Of a DNA stretch of 64,000 nucleotides, positions 1-12,100 are shown piece after piece. Source of the stretch: Saccharum officinarum (Eukaryota; Streptophyta; Magnoliopsida; Poales; Poaceae); NCBI GenBank assembly GCA_020631735.1, contig CM036201.1, positions 70,883,394 to 70,947,393 on the forward strand, written 5' to 3'. Position numbers and translations under genes: made by a program. Every line of letters starts with the position of its first letter. The stretch's first letter is position 1. The notes beneath the pieces were generated by a model that did not search any database, was not told where the DNA came from, and saw only the letters and a list, made by a program, of their open reading frames with translations.

Positions 1-247
1 TGCCCAGCACTTCTAAAAGACTTCTGAAAACTCCACTACATCTTCATCCTTCTTCTAAGTAGCACCTTACTACACACTGAAGTGTGGTGGAAATAGCAAG
101 AGTGAGTCCATGTCGAACTCAACAAGTATAACATAGGGTTCATGAGGCACAAAAAGGCTACACACTGTTTGACTGCATTTAGCTTTTAATCATCATATAA
201 TTAGCAATTGAGTAGCATCAAGATGAACCAATTCCCATTAATGAACC
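1..247 (-). mobile_element. LTR-D, 3' portion (left part of a split Gypsy-type LTR)
   Basis: Read on the minus strand, this stretch matches the 3' third of the other Gypsy-type LTRs in the window: the 'ttgagcctcatgaaccctat ... gagttcgacatggactcac' stretch seen at about 2685-2740. It is the left part of an LTR that was cut by element A and resumes at 9112; the five bases GAACC (243-247) are repeated at 9112-9116. The 3' end of this LTR lies outside the window, so I cannot tell whether it is a solo LTR or belongs to a full element. Confidence 0.75.
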
Positions 248-3021
248 TGTAACACCCTAAAATTTGGTATGATTTAAAAATAGATGAATATGATTTATTA
301 TGCAATTTTGTGAGCATACAAACTTAGAAGAATAATAATTTTTATTAATTTAAAATCAAATATAAGGGTACGAACATGTTTGTGCATTCATGCTGCTGCA
401 TTTGAAATTTTGTATTTAGTGGTTTGAATTAAATTCAAAAGGGAATTCAAAATATATTTGGAAAATACTTTGAAAAATTGGAAAAGGAAAAAGAAAAGGA
501 TTTTTCTCTCCTTGTGGCTTTCGGCCCAGCGTTGGCCTAGCTTGCGCGCGCCCGCGTCCGCCTCCCACCGCGCTGCCGGCCCAGGCGTTCGCCCCTTCTC
601 CCCGCCCTCGCTCTCTTGGGCCGAGCCCAGCAAGCCACCGCAGGCCCAGTCGCGCACGCGAGCGACTGCTTCCCCTTTCCTCTCTTCGTTTCGCTGACGT
701 CGCGGGCCCATGTGTCAGGAGCGCCTTCCTCCTCACGTCATCGGGACGGTGCTTTCCAAAGCCGCTACCAACCAAATTTGTGACACAATCTCCTCTTTCC
801 TTTCTTGGAACCGCTCCAGGGCTATATAAGCCGGGTGCCGCACCCCTCCGCATCCATCTCATCCTCTCGAAGCTGTTGTGGAGCCTGAGAGACCGGTCAC
901 CACGAGCGGGAGCCCTAGGCGCCGCCTCTCCGAGCCGCGCAACTTGTCTCGCCCTCGGCTTCGATTTTGCCCTAGGTGAGCTCGCCGTGTCCTGCTCTTC
1001 CTCCCGGTACTTTCTATTTGTTGAATGATGCCCGGAAGCGAGGTATCGCGTGCTCCGACCATGGCACCGCCGTGTTCGCTCGCCGCCGGCGGTTTTTCCC
1101 CGCCATCGCCGCCAGCAGTAACTGTGAGCTGTCGGATCTTAGATCTACGGCCGAGGATCAAAGATACCGGTTCGGCCGACATTTTTGCTAAAGAGTCCCT
1201 GTAAATTTTAAATATAGAACCCGCAGTCCAAGGCGTATTCCCGAATTATGTTTTCTTTTTCGAAAAGCGTATTTTGATCGTGGTAACTTCAGAAATACGT
1301 TTTCACTTATTTACAATTTTGCCATTATGTTATTTCATGCGTAGAACTTTGTTTTAACTCCGATTTGACCCGTTCAAATTACATTAGGTTCATATTTGCG
1401 AGATCTACATGTTAGTAGTACTGTACAGTAGGTTTGTAATATTTTATTTTTGAGTTTGAATTAAAGTAATTATTTTTCTATAGAAAATCTTTGTAAATTC
1501 ATAACTTCGTCGTTTTAGCTCCGTTTTTCGTGATCTTCGCGTCTGTGTGATCCTAGCGAGTTGTAGATTCATTTTAAAGACTTTTTATCTTATTTTATTA
1601 CTATTGGTGTACTGTTCTAATTTATTTCTATTGTTTGCTTCGTGTATGATTGAATGGATGCTTGTGTGGTGCTTTATAATCTTGTCTAGTCGGTGAGATT
1701 TACGTGGTGATCAAGAAGAGGTTCTTTGGAGGTTACGAATCTACAGAAGAAGGATCTCAGTTTAAGGCAAGTATAGCATGGGATCATCCTTGTTTCCTAT
1801 TCACCTTTAATACACTTAATTCATGTGCATGTGTCTTTCTTGTTACCACTAAGGATATCCTAGCTTTTGTATCTTGTACCTTGACATCCATGGGACATTG
1901 CATTGGGTACTATTTATGCTAGTGCTCAAGATAAATAAACATGATGTGTAACTTGACTAATGGTATATGCAATAAACGTTTAAAAGATGCTTTATGGAAA
2001 CATGGTTCAAGAGGGCTAGAGCATGATGCTATTTTTTTGTGCTCTAGTTTCTCTCCATAAGGACTTATCTGTAAGCGAACATCCGGGACTTACAATACAA
2101 CTGTGAGGGCTATATGGCTCTGGCTTTAGTCAAGTATGAGGACCTTTTCTAGCTTGTTAGTGGTAACCTTTATGGCGTAAGAACGGCTTGACGAATCGGG
2201 TATAGTGCGGCCTCTGTCCTTATGTGTATAGGCTGTGCGTCATTGTGCCATTTGGAAGGGGGCTCTACATCTATTTGCCGAGTGAATCTAATGGCCCTAA
2301 CTTGTTAGACGAACCTTTGAAAGACTTCATAGTGAACCCTGCCGACCTTCCTTGGAAGTGGGTCAAGAGATTAGCTACCTCGGGCGAAAGGGTAAATCAC
2401 GACTCACAGTGAAAGTGTATAACCTCTGCAGAGTGTAAAACTGTTATAACAGCCGTGCTCACGGTCACGAGTGGCCTTGGACCCTTACAGAATAAATGAT
2501 GAACACTGATGATAATGTTAATACTGATGATATTGATGCTCACTAATGATTATTGTTTCTTGCTATACATTATTCTCGTTTACATGATCATGAGGTTATT
2601 TGGGCTTATGGTAAACTTGTTGCTACTCAATTGCTAAAAGATGACTCACTAAAAGCTAATCGCAGTAAACCAGTGTCGACTTTTGAGCCTCATGAACCCT
2701 ATGATATATTTGCTGAGTTCGACATGGACTCACTCTTGCTATTTCCCCCACATCTCAGGAAGGGTACCGGACTGCTAGATTCTAAAATTTTTAGGCTTGT
2801 GATCAACCGGTCAGTTTGTTCCTGAAGTGAAGTCTACACCCAGTGTTCGGAGTTGTCTTTCCGCTGTGTTGCTCTCTAAGGTTATATCTTATACTATTGC
2901 GTTATGTTTATTAAGCATTTGTCTCTTGATATTACACTTATCTACGACTATATGTGAGATTTGACGTCTTTATTTCACATATAGTGTATGTCTGGTTTTA
3001 TCCTTAAAACTGGGTGTGACA
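248..3021 (+). repeat. Element A 5' LTR (2774 bp)
   Basis: The boundaries are TG at 248 and CA at 3021, set by comparison with 6333-9111 and by the target duplication. The LTR has an AT-rich start, a GC-rich block (about 530-1150) around a TATA box, an AT-rich middle, and a 3' half carrying the module shared with the other LTRs (about 2053-2500, with the palindrome CTCTGCAGAG at 2424-2433). A consensus-like splice donor (CTAG/GTGAGCTC, near 975) follows the GC-rich leader, so the leader may be spliced. Open frames inside the GC-rich block are not genes. Confidence 0.93.
823..830 (+). promoter_or_regulatory. TATA box of element A 5' LTR
   Basis: TATATAAG sits in a GC-rich block and is repeated at the matching place in the 3' LTR (6908-6915). 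Transcription would be expected to begin about 30 bp downstream, near 855-860. The start site is inferred. Confidence 0.7.
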
Positions 3022-3024
3022 GAG

Positions 3025-3036
3025 TGGTATCAGAGC
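3025..3036 (+). other. Primer-binding site of element A
   Basis: TGGTATCAGAGC lies three bases after the 5' LTR and is complementary to the 3' end of initiator tRNA-Met, the usual primer of plant Gypsy elements. Confidence 0.9.
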
Positions 3037-3353
3037 AATGCTGACTGTAGGACGCAAGCCTAGTTATAACTAGACGTTTAGCATGTTTTAATTTTTTCTT
3101 ATTTCTTGCCTTCTCTTGAACTTTGTTATTTTCTCAAAGTTATGATTAATTCTATCCCTGTTTTGTTATAAAAACCTTGTCTCTAGTTTGAACTTTTTCT
3201 CCTTGTCTATTAGACGGCTCGTGACGAGAAGACTGTGGACTTCAGAGGTTAAGAGGACTGAATTGTGTCGCTCTTGCTCACATTTGACAAGAAGCCATTA
3301 GCAATGCAAAACCAATTACTAGAAGAAATGACTCAACATGGAAATTTTCAACA

Positions 3354-4490
3354 ATGCTCATCTCAAGGTCAGGCCAACATATTCAAGGGCCAGAGAAGAT
3401 ACAAGTAGCAGAAGCTTGGAAGAATATGAAATCCAATAAAGATAGTAAGGCACTTGGGAGGCAGGAACAATGTCACTGTTGTAAGCATTATGGTTTTCCC
3501 TGTCTTCAAAACGAGTCTAATAAGGGAAAAGTCAAGGTGGATCCAAATTTTGAGGTCAACATGGACAAGAAGAGGAAGGCAATCTCACTAGAACCACTTG
3601 TGGAAAGCAATCAGCAATCGAGTTATACTACATTGTCACATGCAGCTCTGATCCCTTGTCAAATGAATCCAAACCTTGAAGAGTTAGAAGCCTCTCAAAC
3701 TAAAACCACTCCCCATGAGGTAGTCATAGATGGGTGGACAATTACCTATAAGGAGTATCAACCTCGAAAGGCCAAACAAGCTAAGAAACAAGCCAAAGGG
3801 ACAAAGGTGAACTTTTATGGCCAGCAAGATAGCAACATACCAAGCAACAGTTGCGTGGAGTATGACATCACAAAAGATCCACCTAAGAGAAATTGTTATC
3901 ATTGCCAGCAGGAAGGACATTTTGTCAAATCTTGCCCGTAGAAGAATCAACAACAGCAAGACCTAGGACAGGATGTCCAAAAAGAGCATGTGCAAGGAAA
4001 TAAATTAAAGAGAAATTACATCCATGGAAGGTTGAAACATGTGGATATTACCACCATTCCTGGAGCTAAGGAGGTCGTGTTTGGATCAATTCCTGTAAGT
4101 TCAGGAAATGCCAAGGTTTTGTTTGACCCCAGTGCCTCACATTCCTTCATATCTAGACAATATGTAGAAGATCATAACTTATTTATGCTTCCAAGGGGGA
4201 AAACAGTGATGGTTAAAACTCCAAGAGGTGAAATAAAGGCAAACCATGTATGCCCAAAAGTTAGTCTTGACATAAAGGGGGTAAATTTTAAGGTAAACCT
4301 CATTGTTTTGGAATTAATGGGCATTGATGTTATCCTTGGAATAGACTGGTTATCTACTTGTAAAGGAGTGATTGAGTATGCCCAACGTTCAGTGTTTCTA
4401 ACTACACTTTCAGGAGAAATGATTGAGTATGAGGGTATTAAACCTACACCTGAAGAATACAAGGTTGACCCCTTAAGGTATGAATTATAA
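3354..4490 (+). pseudogene. Gag C-terminus plus aspartic protease fragment of element A, with one in-frame TAG
   Basis: One reading frame runs from 3354 to 4490 and is interrupted only by a TAG at 3939-3941. The part before the stop (195 residues) is a Gag tail ending in a zinc knuckle, CYHCQQEGHFVKSC (CX2CX4HX4C). The part after it is a retropepsin region: the expected D-S/T-G active site reads FDPSASHSFIS, so the glycine position is changed and the enzyme is probably dead. The downstream flap and GIDVILGIDWL motif are typical of Gypsy proteases. The N-terminal two-thirds of Gag are missing; a short Gag-like stretch (MQNQLLEEMTQ) lies in another frame from 3304. The frame ends at 4490 with no continuation into RT, and what follows is spacer. 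Family assignment is firm; function is doubtful. Confidence 0.85.
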
Positions 4491-5414
4491 GAATGGTAAA
4501 GAGGGATGTGGAGATTCAGATGTCAATATAGAGGACTAAGGAACGTAAGAGGCGCTATCTACTCCGGATGCTTCTGCAATCACACCATGTTTAAGAAATA
4601 GGAGTTATGTCCCGTGTAATAAAACCGTTAGTAGCCAAGTTGAGTCGTCTTAATGTGTGGCTTATGAACTTTTAAGTGTTTAGTTGCTTTGTGCTTATGT
4701 TTATGCTTGAGTTGGAATTTTGTAATGAATGAAATGATTTTGTGGGTTTTGTCCATGATTTCATTTAGTTTATATGTATAAGGTATAAGGATTAATGAAA
4801 TAAATAGATGGGTTTTGGTTATCTCCTGCTTTCTATATCTTGTCTTTCAGAGCAGCCTGTCTTTATCAACTTATATCTCTGTTCTTGAAAGACCAAAAAT
4901 CATGAGAAAATTCTGGACAAGAGTAGATTTCAATATCTTTCTCTAAATGCAAGAACCACCCCCATAGCTATTTTGGTTTGGGAGATACAAAAATCACAAG
5001 GCAATGTATCTGTGCTGTCATAAACCTAGAACAGTTTCTGATATGTACTGTTTTCGACTAAGTTAACTACAGAATCTGGAAGTATGTTCTATAAGAAAGT
5101 TGTAGAGAATTTTACAAGCTTTCCATCAGTGTAAACTACAGCTTCATTGGATTAACAGAATGAGAGTTACAACTGTTTTACTACACTTCTATTTTTATAT
5201 CACGAGGAAATTTTAGGTTACTTGTTTATAACGTTGCTTTCGAGTTTCATTGGGATGTCAGAACGCCTTTATGCTAGTTAATTCATTTAGGAGGAGGTGC
5301 AAGCTACCATTTTGTGTTCCCTAGTTTATCTTTTCTTAAGGGGGTAGCTAAGTTGAAGAAGATGCAAGATGGAGATCTCATACTTTCTAGTTCTTCACTT
5401 GGAAGAATCGGTTA
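4491..5414 (+). other. Element A internal noncoding spacer
   Basis: I see no coding region. Parts of it (about 4860-5190, including 'gttgtagagaattttacaagctttccat') resemble the spacer of element B between its upstream ORF and gag (about 21260-21500). In element B that spacer lies before gag; here it follows a gag/protease fragment, so the interior order differs. Confidence 0.6.
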
Positions 5415-6010
5415 ACCCCATGGATGAGAAGTCAACATCAAGCACAGGTATCCTCAACTCAAGATTGATAATTGTTGGATCGTCTACAAGGAGCTTGAGT
5501 AATCATCAGGGTTGGTCTTCGCTTTGAGCTATCATCAATTGGGAGTGTAACCTTCAATATACCCAAGACAAGATGGCCCTAATGGCATAGGAAGGAGATG
5601 TTGGACACCTGCAATTAGTTCTATAAAGACTTAGAAGACTTCAATGTTACACCAAGCATGATAAGTAAGCTTTGATTCTTGGATAGGTTATCTCTAATGA
5701 TGGGATTATGGTGGACTCAAGAGAGTTAAAGATGTGTTGAGATAGAATCCACCAAAGGATGTATGTGAGACTAAGAGATTCCTAGAAATGGTAGGATAAT
5801 ATCAAAGGTTCATTGGGGGCATTATAATCTGGACATAAGAGTGACATCAATGTGGATGGTAAAAATCTAGTAGACATTATCAATAAGTTAGGGTTGAGCT
5901 AGTGACATTATTGTTGGATTGGAATTGATTTTGACTTGGAAGTGTGCTATCGATTGGAGAAGTATAAGTCAATGCCAATGCCCTTAGCAAAGGAGAGCTA
6001 TGCTACACCT
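5415..6010 (+). pseudogene. Degenerate reverse transcriptase / RNase H remnant of element A
   Basis: No long frame survives, but pieces matching element B's pol appear in the right order. A palm/fingers-like stretch lies near 5420-5470, and a remnant of the [12 protein letters not shown] motif near 5528-5575. Near 5700-5820 there is a remnant of the region after the RT that ends in GYYRRFI. Near 5825-6000 there is a stretch matching the RNase H region around [20 protein letters not shown]. Frames change repeatedly and stops are frequent. No integrase is recognisable before the polypurine tract. Confidence 0.65.
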
Positions 6011-6319
6011 AGGTTTGAGAAGTGGCATGTGGAACTTGGGTGATGTCACTAATACTACAAAGGCAGTAATTAATGGAGCTCACTTTTGAACAAGAGGAAT
6101 AATTGCGAAGGTTAATTGGAAGTAACAGCAGAAAGGACTAAGGAATAATGTTTAAGAGTTGAGCAAGCTATTTGAATCAAGGTTGTAACAACATGCAAAG
6201 TAAAGCAGAATCCCTACAAAGAGGAGGTAACTACTCGAGGAAGAGGAGAAGATTCTATGGTGAAGTATCCCTATCTCTTTGATTACCATCTTCCGAATCT
6301 CGAGGACGAGATTCATCTT

Positions 6320-6330
6320 AAGGGGGTAGA
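6320..6330 (+). other. Polypurine tract of element A
   Basis: AAGGGGGTAGA lies just upstream of the 3' LTR (6333). It is preceded by 'ctcgaggacgagattcatct', nearly the same context as in element B (about 26012-26032). It primes plus-strand DNA synthesis. Confidence 0.85.
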
Positions 6331-6332
6331 AT

Positions 6333-9111
6333 TGTAACACCGTAAAATTTAGTATGATTTAAAAATAGGTGAATATGATTTATTATGCAATTTTGTGAGC
6401 AAACAAACTTAGAAGAATAATAATTTTTATTAATTTAAAATCAAATATAAGGGTAGGAACATGTTTGTGCATTCATGCTGCTGCATTTGAAATTTTGTAT
6501 TGAGTGGTTTGAATTAAATTCAAAAGGGAATTCAAAATATATTTGGAAAATGCTTTAAAAAATTGGAAAAGGAAAAAGAAAAGGATTTTACTCTCCTTGT
6601 GGCTTTCGGCCTAGCGTTGGCCCAGCTTGCGCGCGCTCGCGTTCGCCTCCCACCGCGCTGCCGGCCCAGGCGTTCGCCCCTTCTCCCCGCCCTCGCTCTC
6701 TTGGGCCGAGCCCAGCGAGCCACCATAGGCTCAGTCGCGCGCGCGAGCGACTGCTTCCCCTTTCCTCTCTTCGTTTCGCTGATGTCGTGGGCCCATGTGT
6801 CAGGAGCGCCTTCCTCCTCACGCCGTCGGGACGGTGCTTTCCAAAGTCGCTACCGACTAAATTCATGACCCAATCTCCTGCTTCCTTTCTTGGAACCGCT
6901 CCAGGGCTATATAAGACGGGTGCCGCACCCCTCCGCATCCATCTCATCCTCTCGAAGCTGTAATGGAGCCCGAGAGACCGGTCACCACGAGCGGGAGCCC
7001 TAGCCGCCGCCTCTCCGAGCCGCGCGACTTCCTTGTCTCGCCCTCGGCTTCGATTTTGCCCTAGGTGAGCTCGCCGTGTCCTGCTCTTTCTCCCGGTACT
7101 TTCTATTTGTTGAATGATGCCCGGAAGCGAGGTATCGCGTGCTCCGGCCATGGCGCCACCGTGTTCGCTCACTACCGGCGGTTTTTCCCCGCCATCGCCG
7201 CCAGCAGTAACTGTGAGCTGTCGGATCTTAGATCTACGGCCGAGGATCAAAGATACCGGTTTAGCCGGCATTTTTGCTAAAGAGTCCCTGTAAATTTTAA
7301 ATATAGAACCCGTAGTCCAAGGCGTATTCCTGAATTACATTTTCTTTTTCGAAAAGCGTATTTTGATCGCGGTAACTTCAGAAATATGTTTTCACTTATT
7401 TACAATTTTGCCATTATGTTATTTCATGCGTAGAATCTCCGTTTTAACTCCGATTTGACCCGTTCAAATTGCGTTAGGTTCGTATTTCCGAGATGTACAT
7501 GTTAGTAGTACTGTACAGTAGGTTTGTAATATTTTATTTTTGAGTTTGAATTAAAGTAATTATTTTTCTATAGAAAATCTTCGTAAATTCATAACTTCGT
7601 CGTTTTAGCTCCGTTTTTCGTGATCTTCGCGTCTGTGTGATCCTAGCGAGTTGTAGATTCATTTTAAAGACTTTTTATCTTATTTTATTACTGTTGGTAT
7701 ACTGTTCTAATTTATTTCTATTGTTTGCTTCGTGTGTGATTGAATGGATGCTTGTGTGGTGCTTTATAATCCTGTCTAGTTGGTGAGATTTACGTGGTGA
7801 TCAAGAAGAGGTTCTTTGGAGGTTATGAATCTACAGAAGAAGGATCTTAGTTTAAGGCAAGTATAGCATGGGATCATCCTTGTTTCATATTCACCTTTAA
7901 TACACTTAATTCATGTGCATGTGTCTTTCTTGTTACCACTAAGGATATCCTAGCTTTTGTATCTTGTACCTTGACATCCATGGGACATTTTATTGGGTAG
8001 TATTTATGCTAGTGCTCAAGATAAAAAACCATGATCTGTAACTTGACTAATGGTATATGCAATAAACGTTTAAAAGATGCTTTATGGAAACATGGTTCAA
8101 GAGGGCTAGAGCATGATGCTATTTTTTTGTGCTCTAGTTTCTCTCCATAAGGACTTATCTATAAGCGAACATTCGGGACTTACAGTACAACTGTGAGGGC
8201 TATATGGCTCTGGCTTTAGTCAAGTATGAGGACCTTTTCTAGCTTGTTAGTGGTAACCTTTATGGCGTAAGAATGGCTTGACGAATCGGGTATAGTGCGG
8301 CCTCTGTCCTTATGTGTATAGGTTGTGCGTCATTGTGCCATTTGGAAGGGGGCTCTACATCTGTTTGCGGAGTGAATCTAATGGCCCTAACTTGTTAGAC
8401 GAACCTTTGAAAGACTTCATAGTGAACCCTACCGACCTTCCTTGGAAGTGGGTCAAGAGATTAGCTACCTCGGGCGAAAGGGTAAATCATGACTCACAGT
8501 GAAAGTGTACAACCTCTGCAGAGTGTAAAACTGTTATAACAGCTGTGCTCACGGTCACGAGTGGCCTTGGACCCGTACAGAATAAATGATGAACACTGAT
8601 GATAATGTTAATACTGATGATATTGATCCTCACTAATGATTATTGTTTCTTGCTATACATTATTCTCGTTTATATGATCATAAGGTTATTTGGGCTTATG
8701 GTAAACTTGTTGCTACTCAATTGCTAAAAGATGACTCACTAAAAGCTAATCGCAGTAAACCAGTGTCGACTTTTGAGCCTCATGAACCCTATGATATATT
8801 TGCTGAGTTCGACATGGACTCACTCTTGCTATTTCTCCCACATCTCAGGAAGGGTACCGGACTGCTAGATTCTAAAATTTTTAGGCTTGTGATCAACCAG
8901 TCAGTTTGTTCCTAGAGTGAAGTCTACACCCGGTGTTCGGAGTTGTATTTCCGCTGTGTTGCTCTCTAAGGTTATATCTTATACTATTGCGTTATGTTTA
9001 TTAAGCATTTGTCTCTTGATATTACACTTATCTGCGGCTATATGTGAGATTTGACTTCTTTATTTCATATATAGTGTATGTCTGGTTTTGTCCTTAAAAC
9101 CGGGTGTGACA
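6333..9111 (+). repeat. Element A 3' LTR (2779 bp)
   Basis: It pairs with 248-3021 along its whole length, starting TGTAACACCG and ending GGGTGTGACA. The TATA box is at 6908-6915 and the palindrome CTCTGCAGAG at 8514-8523. It is followed directly by the target duplication GAACC (9112-9116). Confidence 0.93.
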
Positions 9112-12100
9112 GAACCGATGATCATTTGTAATAAGAATAACGAAATAGTACTATCATGGTATAATAATATCAACAGTAATGAAAACATGATATAACAATG
9201 GTGATCAACTATCTGTAGATGTTTCAAGGGCGCCCGTATCTGTGGGCACGGCTAGTATACCAGTTTATTAAACTCTGCGCAGAGGTGTACACTTTCACTG
9301 TGAGTCATAGTTTCCAGTTGCATTGGGGTAATTAATCCCAAAACACTAAAAACCATATAAAGCCATTCAAGAGTTCGTCTAACAAGTCAGGGCCATTAGA
9401 TTCTCTCGGGAAGTAGATATAGGAACCCCTTTCCAGATGGCACATTCCTTCCCGGCTATACACATGTGGCTAGAAGCTGTCCTATACCCGAATCGGCAAG
9501 CCATTCTTACGCCACTTAAGGTAACCACTAAGAAGCTAGAAAAGGTCTCTTAAACAACTAGAGCCAGAGCCATATAGCCCTCATAGTTGTACTGTATGTC
9601 CCGGATGATCACGTACATATAAGTCCTTATGGAGAGAAACCAGAGCAATAATATAACCCCTTGCTCTAGCCCCCTTTTCAACAGTAATAAAATCATTTTA
9701 ATGGTTGGTTGCTTAATCCATTAATCAAATTATAAGATCATTGTTCATAATTAAGCAATAGCAATAGCTACCCAAATGCATAACCCATAGGTGACAAGGA
9801 AACAAGATATCAATAGCTAAGTTATAATCTCTATGGTTGTCAAGGAGGACACATGCATATGTATGATAATTTCAGTGAATAGGACAACAAGGATGGTCCC
9901 ATGTTATACTTGTCTTTTCATACTTGGTCAAACATCCTCATACTTTGCTTCTAGTCTTCACTTTTTGATCATCGGCGCTCACGGATAGACTTTCTTCTAC
10001 TCGTAGATCATAGCAACCCAGCACATTAACAGGCATACAAGCAAACAAATAGGGACAACTAAGAACAATACACCACACAAGAGAAAACAGCGTACTAAAA
10101 GAAAGCTAACTACTACGATCACGCCAATAATAGAACTATCGTTAAAAAGAAACGACTATCGAGAGTTCTATACTATAAAAGAAAACAATCAACTACAAGA
10201 TATTTTAGTTAAATAAAATCATGAGAAACTATAATTTAGATTAGTCATTATCATATATTTTTTTTATTTTAGAAGAGTCAAGTTAAACTAATCGTATTTT
10301 AAATATTAACATGCATGTATCATTCAATCAAAGTAAACTTTATCTTATCAAAATAAAAAGAATAGGTGAGAACATCTATTCAATTTGTACATGATGCGTG
10401 TTGAAGCGGATCACATTTATTCATACACAATTTGACATCATTTATGCTAGTTAAACTTTAACTTGCTAAACAATGTACCCAGTGAACACTAAGACGAGTT
10501 TATGATATATATATATCATGCTTGAACTAACCAAATCATAATTTAAAACATATTCAAGTTGCTATTAGATAAGTCATTCATGCTTAATTACAAAGGACCG
10601 ACGCGATAAATCTATATTATTAATATACCAAGTTAAATCTAGCCATATATTATTCATAAACATATAACCAAACACATTTCTTTTATGAAAAGAAAGTAAA
10701 CAAGTGAGCATCTAAACTAGATTTAGAATTATAGAAACAAATTATAATTAATAAAGATACATTAATTTTGGTACTAACCAAGTTATAACTAGTAAAGAAT
10801 ATTCAAATTGCTATCGATCAAGTTAACATTTATTTATAAAAGACCAAATATAAAACCTTAAATTAGTTTTAATTAGAAATTCAATTGCATATGCATAAAT
10901 CAAACTAATATTTAACTTATAAAATTCAATGATATAAGACATGCTAAACGAGAAGTAGTTGCTACGGTCATGAGAGCACAAGCAAACGCCAATAACGAGC
11001 CTATAGTTAACAAAAAAACTACTATCTAGAGTATTATATTAATATATTAATTTGTTATTTTACATTATACAAGAAAGGCCTACCTGCGTGATTTATTTAA
11101 CTTGGCAAAACCACAAGAAGCATGTTAATTCAGATTACACGTATTGCATTTTAGCTTAGAAACTGAGCTAAAACTAATCATGCTTTATTTATAAATATTG
11201 TCGTATCATATAGATTAAACAAGTTAAACTTTAACTTTGCAAAAAGAAATATATATGAGAGCTTCTGTATGAGTATATTACATGTAGCGTGTTTATACTA
11301 ATTAGATTATAATTGTAAACATATAAGTAAACATTAATCAAATTAATTATATTCATACACATAGGACATGGAGAACAGCATTGATAACGTATCGCTCACA
11401 TCACCACGGTCGCAAGACAACACGAACGGAATTATCACTCTACCTTGGTTTTAATTATTAAAATTAGGTGCATATAATAATTAATTAAATATACAACTAT
11501 ATATTCCAAAATATGTGACATGAAAAACATTGATACTACTGCATAGAGCACGATGACGTGAATCTGACGTAACTTGAACGAACTAAATCGGACTTAAAAC
11601 AAATAAACGGCGAGGAATAAAAGATCGAGTGGCAATTCCGTAAATACCATCATCTTCCTCATTGGCTGTTGCACGTCGCGTCCGTGTTCTTCCTCTGGAG
11701 CGTGGTCGTGGTAGCCTGCTGCTGCTGTGCTCGCGGGAGGGAGAGGGGCCTCGGCAGGGCCTTGCCAGCTGGAGGCGCGCCGGCACGACGCGAGCCCATG
11801 CGTGGGGCCAGGCAGGGGCCCGCATGGTGGCCACGACCATGGCCGATCGGCCATAGGGCACCGGCGCCACTGCATGCAGAGGCGCAGCAAGGGGCGCGGA
11901 GCGAGGCTGCGCAGGGCCCGGGCGACCGCGAGGACAGGGCCGCGGGTGGCGGCGCACGGGACCGCGGTGGCCGGAGAACGAAGAAAGAGATGACGACCAC
12001 GGATGACCTCGCCGGAAAAAAAAAGTATTAGAGAATTGATGAACGGATGATGGATTCACGAAACGAAAGGTATGCAGATGAAGAGGACGACGAGAAAAAC

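Larger units (their letters stand above)
248..9111 (+). mobile_element. Element A: Gypsy-type LTR retrotransposon, complete ends, decayed interior
   Basis: Two long direct repeats (248-3021 and 6333-9111) start TGTAACACC and end GTGACA. They are flanked by a perfect 5-bp target duplication, GAACC (243-247 and 9112-9116). A tRNA-Met type primer-binding site follows the 5' LTR and a polypurine tract precedes the 3' LTR. The interior is only about 3.3 kb. It holds a gag/protease reading frame and a heavily mutated RT/RNase H remnant, with no integrase I can recognise, so the element is non-autonomous. By eye the LTRs differ at roughly 2-3% of positions, more than those of element B. The element inserted into LTR-D. 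Confidence 0.95.

Noticed and set aside
388..1191. Open frames in the GC-rich block of the element A LTR (and the matching 6532-7280)
   Set aside because: They lie in LTR promoter/leader sequence, differ between the two LTR copies and show no protein features.
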